Below are positions 34,809 to 35,790 of a DNA stretch of 35,790 bases, one piece after another. Every line of letters begins with the position of its first letter. Position 1 is the stretch's first letter. Origin of the DNA: Phycisphaeraceae bacterium (GTDB lineage: Bacteria > Planctomycetota > Phycisphaerae > Phycisphaerales > UBA1924). The position numbers and the translations under genes are program-made. The stretch covers positions 1 through 35,790 of the forward strand of contig JAHCJI010000020.1 in NCBI GenBank assembly GCA_026126305.1, given 5' to 3'. Below the pieces are notes generated by a model. It did not search any database. It saw only the letters and a program-made list of their open reading frames with translations, and was not told the DNA's origin.

Positions 34809-35790
34809 TCAATCGCACCCCGCCGCGAACGCCGTCTGGAAGGCCAGGAAGTCGAACAGCGTCAGCTCGCCGTCGCCGTCGAAATCGGCTTGCGGGTCGC
34901 CCGCGGCGAAGAGGTTGAAGAAGAGCAGGAGGTCGAAGATGGTGAGCTGGCCGTCGGCGTCCATGTCGACCGGGCAGGGGTTCACGCCCAGGATGCAGTC
35001 CAGGTCGAAGATGTACAACGCGCCGGTTCCAAGCACGTCGCCGCGGGTCTGATGCTCATGGGCAGCGCCCACGATGGCCCAGCGGCCGTGGATGCCCGAG
35101 TTCCAGCCGAAACCAAGCGGCCAGGGCGGGCGGACACGCTCGGGCCGCAGGATCTTCGTCTCGCGCCAGAGGCCGTCGGGCCCGCGCTCGAACAGGTACG
35201 TGCGATAGATGGTGCTGATGGGATCGTCCTGCCCGATGATCATGGCGTCGCCGTCGACCGAGACGCCGCCGCCGAAGCGGTGCCGCTCTCTGGCCTCGCT
35301 GCTGCGCAGCTCCTGGCGCAGCATCCACTGGTCGCCGTCGAGTTCGTAGACGTAGGCCACGCCCTGCCGCTCGTACTCGCGCTCGGCGCCGAATGAACCG
35401 ACGACCAATGTCCGGCCGTCGAAGCCGATGGAACATCCGAAGTTCTCGCTCTGCCGCTCGCCCGTGGCGTCGGGCGGGGGCAGCAGGTGCTGGGTAAACG
35501 TGAGTGAGCCGTCGGCCTCGCGTCGGTACACCGCCACCGCGCCGTGCAGGCGGCCTTGGCTGCTGTCGCGCTGGGCCGTGACGAAGGCCCAGTGTTCGCC
35601 CAGTTCGATGCCGCCTTGTGCAAACATGACGCTGGCGGGTTGCATGGAATCGGGCTTCGATATCGTCTGCTCGTGTACCCAGCGGCCATCGATCTCACGA
35701 TATCGATACACGCTTCCGCCGTGCTCGACGATCGCCGTGTCGCCACGCAACACGATGAACCTGGCAAAGTCGGTCGCGGGGTGGGATCCC
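34809..35790 (-). CDS. Surface beta-propeller-like protein with dockerin-like calcium-binding tail (5' end outside window)
   Basis: The last 327 codons or so of a longer gene; the frame is open to the window edge, so the start and any signal peptide are not visible. The main part is built of repeats of the FG-GAP/integrin-alpha-like type (for example GCSIGFDGRTLVVGSFGAE, GGGVSVDGDAMIIGQ, GIHGRWAIVGAAHE), which usually form a beta-propeller. The C terminus has two calcium-binding loops (DMDADGQLTIFD and DFDGDGELTLFD) separated by FFNLFAAGDP, a dockerin-like arrangement typical of Phycisphaerae secreted proteins, ending in AAGCD. Function is unknown; attachment or cell-surface display is likely. 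It converges with the hydrolase gene across the repeat region. Confidence 0.88.
   Translation of the reverse strand, partial: GSHPATDFARFIVLRGDTAIVEHGGSVYRYREIDGRWVHEQTISKPDSMQPASVMFAQGGIELGEHWAFVTAQRDSSQGRLHGAVAVYRREADGSLTFTQHLLPPPDATGERQSENFGCSIGFDGRTLVVGSFGAEREYERQGVAYVYELDGDQWMLRQELRSSEARERHRFGGGVSVDGDAMIIGQDDPISTIYRTYLFERGPDGLWRETKILRPERVRPPWPLGFGWNSGIHGRWAIVGAAHEHQTRGDVLGTGALYIFDLDCILGVNPCPVDMDADGQLTIFDLLLFFNLFAAGDPQADFDGDGELTLFDFLAFQTAFAAGCD

Overview
The window looks like a chromosomal segment of a high-GC planctomycete, most likely of the Phycisphaerae/Phycisphaerales type. The reasons are a DUF1800/DUF1501 gene pair, a tricorn-type protease lipoprotein, an alternative complex III plus caa3 oxidase cluster with planctomycete-style accessory subunits, and a right-edge surface protein ending in a two-loop calcium-binding (dockerin-like) tail of the kind common in that class. 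This assignment is by recognition of protein families only. No rRNA, tRNA, CRISPR array or insertion sequence was found.

Layout. Positions 1-139 hold a hairpin-rich intergenic repeat, followed by a tricorn-like protease lipoprotein (140-3973, +) with its own terminator. A minus-strand block follows (about 4.1-9.9 kb): a DUF6159-like membrane protein, a DUF1800-DUF1501 pair and a heme A synthase (ctaA) with an extra N-terminal membrane domain. The ctaA gene is divergent from the core of the window, a plus-strand respiratory cluster (about 10.1-25.9 kb). Its order is actA-actB-actC-actD-actE-actF (alternative complex III, a menaquinol:cytochrome c oxidoreductase unrelated to cytochrome bc1), a small His-rich membrane protein, SCO copper chaperone, cytochrome oxidase subunits II (with fused cytochrome c), I, III and IV, and an unknown bitopic membrane protein. 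Several junctions are ATGA or GTGA overlaps.

These genes make one electron-transport unit. Quinol is oxidised by the Act complex (pentaheme ActA, iron-sulfur ActB, membrane NrfD-like ActC and ActF, lipoprotein cytochrome ActE). Electrons pass to the cytochrome c domain and CuA site of subunit II, then to heme a and the heme a3/CuB site of subunit I. ctaA supplies heme A and SCO loads copper on CuA. Subunit I carries the Tyr-Ser variant (YSHPVVY), placing it in the A2 type of heme-copper oxidase. No ctaB (heme O synthase) or cox11/ctaG-type CuB chaperone was seen here.

Downstream (25.9-34.7 kb) is a mixed housekeeping region: a TIGR00341/DUF389 membrane protein, thyX, a TlpA-type redoxin with terminator, gpmA (all minus), then lgt (+), a DUF368 protein (-, overlapping the lgt tail by 108 bp), galE and a secreted alpha/beta-hydrolase-like protein (+). 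The right end holds a second palindromic intergenic repeat and the 3' part of a beta-propeller-like surface protein that runs off the window. The most unusual signals are the two related intergenic repeat regions at opposite ends, His-rich tails on four subunits of the respiratory cluster, a short peptide motif shared by two of its small subunits, and the fused or extended domains on ctaA, subunit IV and the tricorn homolog.
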